Below are positions 62,563-64,000 of a stretch of 64,000 bases of DNA, in pieces. Under the pieces are notes generated by a model. That model was not told where the DNA came from. It was given only the letters and a program-made list of their open reading frames with translations, and made no database searches. Within the stretch, counting starts at the first letter, position 1. Each line of letters opens with the position of its first letter. The translations under genes were made by a program, and so were the position numbers. The stretch covers positions 4,790-68,789 of the forward strand of contig JBOGOU010000214.1 in NCBI GenBank assembly GCA_050748205.1, written 5' to 3'. The stretch is from PSRF01 sp050748205 (GTDB lineage: Bacteria; Acidobacteriota; Blastocatellia; Pyrinomonadales; Pyrinomonadaceae).

Positions 62563-62983
62563 CTTTCTTCGTTATCAGTGCGGCGTGCCAAGCTTCGGCC
62601 CCACTCCAATTAATCCATTGACGGACAGGTATGAGACTCCTGATCGAGTCCAAGACTTATTTGCGCCTGGTTGTGCAAATCTCGATGGAAGGCAACCCCT
62701 GGTTGGGTTTTCTGGATCATTCCCCATTTTTTTGGATTTGCGAGTTTGGTGTAATTCGGCCAAAAGCTCCTAAGTCTCCAAAATTCAGTGGAATGTCCAG
62801 TTTTTCATAAATGGGCATAATACTTGCACGCATCGGGGCGGTTTATGAGGTCTTTTCCAGATCAATTAATTCCTTCGCCGATGGCGTACTGTCTGCAAGA
62901 CGTGAATCCTGTCGAACGCGGCGGTCGAGCCCAACGGCGAATAGGTTAGGAATAACTCCAAAAGAAAGGTCTAGAGGTCAAAC

Positions 62984-63715
62984 ATGAAAACATCTTTGCA
63001 ACACCTTGTCGCTGGGTTCTTCACCATAGCCATGGCGACTCTGTTTCTATTGGGCTCTGCGGTTGCCCAGACCGAGACTGGTCAAATCACCGGCAGGGTT
63101 CTTGATCCCAATGGCGCGGCTGTGGCCGGCGCCTCGGTTACTGTAAAGTCCGTCAGCACGGGAGCTGAACGCGCTGTCACGGCCAACGACGAGGGCAGCT
63201 ACACGGTTACCAACTTGCAGCCTGGGCAGTATGACGTTACGGCGCAGGGAGGTAGCTTCGCGGCTGCCACGATACGTGTCGAGGTGAGCGCTGGTGGAAA
63301 ACTCTCCGTTGACAATAGGCTGGGTCTCCAAGCGGTGGCCGGCGCCGTTAACGTTGTAGCCGGCGAGGGCGGTATCCAAGTTAATACTTCCAATCAGGAG
63401 TTGGCTAATACAATCAGCGGAAAGCAGCTCCGTGAGTTGCCTACCATTACCCGTAACCCGTACGCTCTGGTTGGCACCTCCGGCAACGCCACGGATGTTG
63501 ATCCCTCAGGTCGTGGTACGGGCTTCTCAATCAATGGCCAGCGTTCAGCGAGCACAAACATCCTGCTGGACGGCGGCGAGAATGTTGACAACTTCACGGC
63601 GACCGTAGGGCAGAGCGTGCCGCTGGATTCGGTCCAGGAGTTTCGCGTCATTACAAGCAACTTCTCGGCGGAATATGGACGCGCATCTGGTGGCATCTTT
63701 GCTGGCAGAGGATGA
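62984..63715 (+). pseudogene. TonB-dependent receptor, copy 3, truncated after the plug
   Basis: 243 aa. The signal peptide ends GSAVAQ, followed by a carboxypeptidase-regulatory-like domain (~30-115, GQITGRVLDPNGAAVAGASV, YTVTNLQPGQYDVTA). The first part of the plug follows (GTGFSINGQRSASTNILLDG, LDSVQEFRVITSNFSAEYGR). After ASGGIFAG, where the family continues 'NVVTKSGTN', it ends at RG-stop and has no barrel. The sequence after ~63697 codes in another frame for an unrelated protein. AAAGAAAGG lies upstream of ATG 62984. It cannot form a receptor. Confidence 0.8.
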
Positions 63716-64000
63716 GCTGCCAGTAGATCCTGAGGAACCGGTCGAGATCGAGCCGCCCTTGTTGATCCAGGACATCCCAAAGCGGGACCAGGTGCATGCC
63801 GCACCGGAAATTGCTCCGGAACTTGATCCGGAACAGATCCAGATTGCCCTCGAGCGCGCAAAGAAAAGCGCGGCGTCCGGTGAGAGACTCTTCCGGAGTG
63901 GAGCGATCGCAAAAGTGGAAGCGGAGAATCGCGCCCTAAAAGTTGTCCGGTTGGAATCGGATTTGGCAAATGCCAGACTTGAAGTCGCAAAGCAGACCGT
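63675..64000 (+). CDS. Fragment of an efflux/TolC-like or coiled-coil protein, cut by window end
   Basis: From ~63696 the +3 frame is open to the window end; the first ATG is at 63675 but lies in receptor-derived sequence, so the real start is lost. After an acidic Pro-rich part (ELPVDPEEPVEIEPP) comes a helix-rich segment: EQIQIALERAKKSAASGERL, FRSGAIAKVEAENRALKVVR, LESDLANARLEVAKQT. This is the alternating heptad pattern of TolC-type or membrane-fusion-type periplasmic helices. The join at ~63697 looks like a rearrangement or an assembly join rather than a real gene start. Confidence 0.5.
   Translation, partial: MDAHLVASLLAEDELPVDPEEPVEIEPPLLIQDIPKRDQVHAAPEIAPELDPEQIQIALERAKKSAASGERLFRSGAIAKVEAENRALKVVRLESDLANARLEVAKQT

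Noticed and set aside
1..64000. tRNA or rRNA genes
   Set aside because: No T-arm GTTCRA pattern with matching acceptor stem, and no rRNA-like stretch, was recognised on either strand by eye.

Overview
The window reads as a chromosomal stretch of an Acidobacteriota bacterium, most likely of the Blastocatellia type. This is inferred from gene style: very large Oar-like TonB-dependent receptors with an N-terminal carboxypeptidase-regulatory domain, a PknB-type kinase fused to a TolB-like propeller, FG-GAP/Calx-beta/DUF4214 surface proteins with Thr-Pro linkers, and many intergenic heptad repeats. No rRNA, tRNA or CRISPR array was seen.

Layout. 1-4.6 kb: end of a Gfo/Idh/MocA oxidoreductase, then a hydantoinase A/B pair whose B gene carries an in-frame repeat insertion. 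4.7-11.5 kb: a kinase-propeller protein and a convergent NorQ/NorD-like AAA+/VWA pair. 11.7-24 kb: mnmA, sppA, serS, fabG, a large secreted repeat protein, a quinone oxidoreductase and an exported peptidase-like hydrolase, separated by palindromic and heptad repeats. 24.5-25.7 kb: a three-gene cassette ending in a MazF/PemK-type toxin. 25.8-28.2 kb: chorismate mutase, prephenate dehydratase and DAHP synthase behind what looks like a complete ribosome-mediated attenuator: sigma70 promoter, leader peptide with a Tyr/Phe run, competing hairpins and a terminator. 28.6-32 kb: an isoquinoline-oxidoreductase-like molybdoenzyme (2Fe-2S subunit, Mo subunit, di-heme protein). 32-34.3 kb: a TPR esterase and an exported protein of unknown role. 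34.4-43.3 kb: a heat-shock block on the minus strand (hsp20, clpB, hsp20, grpE, groL, clpC-like) between one strong promoter and one terminator. 43.4-48.6 kb: an MscS channel with a cyclic-nucleotide-binding domain, an Nramp-like transporter paired with a membrane-less MgtE-like sensor, and a CsgG/TonB-like protein.

48.6-64 kb is a decaying accessory region. An AhpD-like gene has an in-frame TGA exactly at the second cysteine of its CxxC motif, so it is a candidate selenoprotein. Next come three iterations of a divergent module, an HD-domain phosphohydrolase (minus) facing a TonB-dependent receptor (plus). In copy 1 the HD gene is intact but the receptor is broken by an IS256-type element with 8-bp target duplications and has its first domain inverted. 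In copy 2 the HD gene has a 1-nt frameshift but the receptor is intact. In copy 3 the HD gene is a ~100-bp vestige and the receptor is cut off and joined to an unrelated gene at the window edge.

All functional calls come from reading translations and motifs by eye; no database search or folding program was run.
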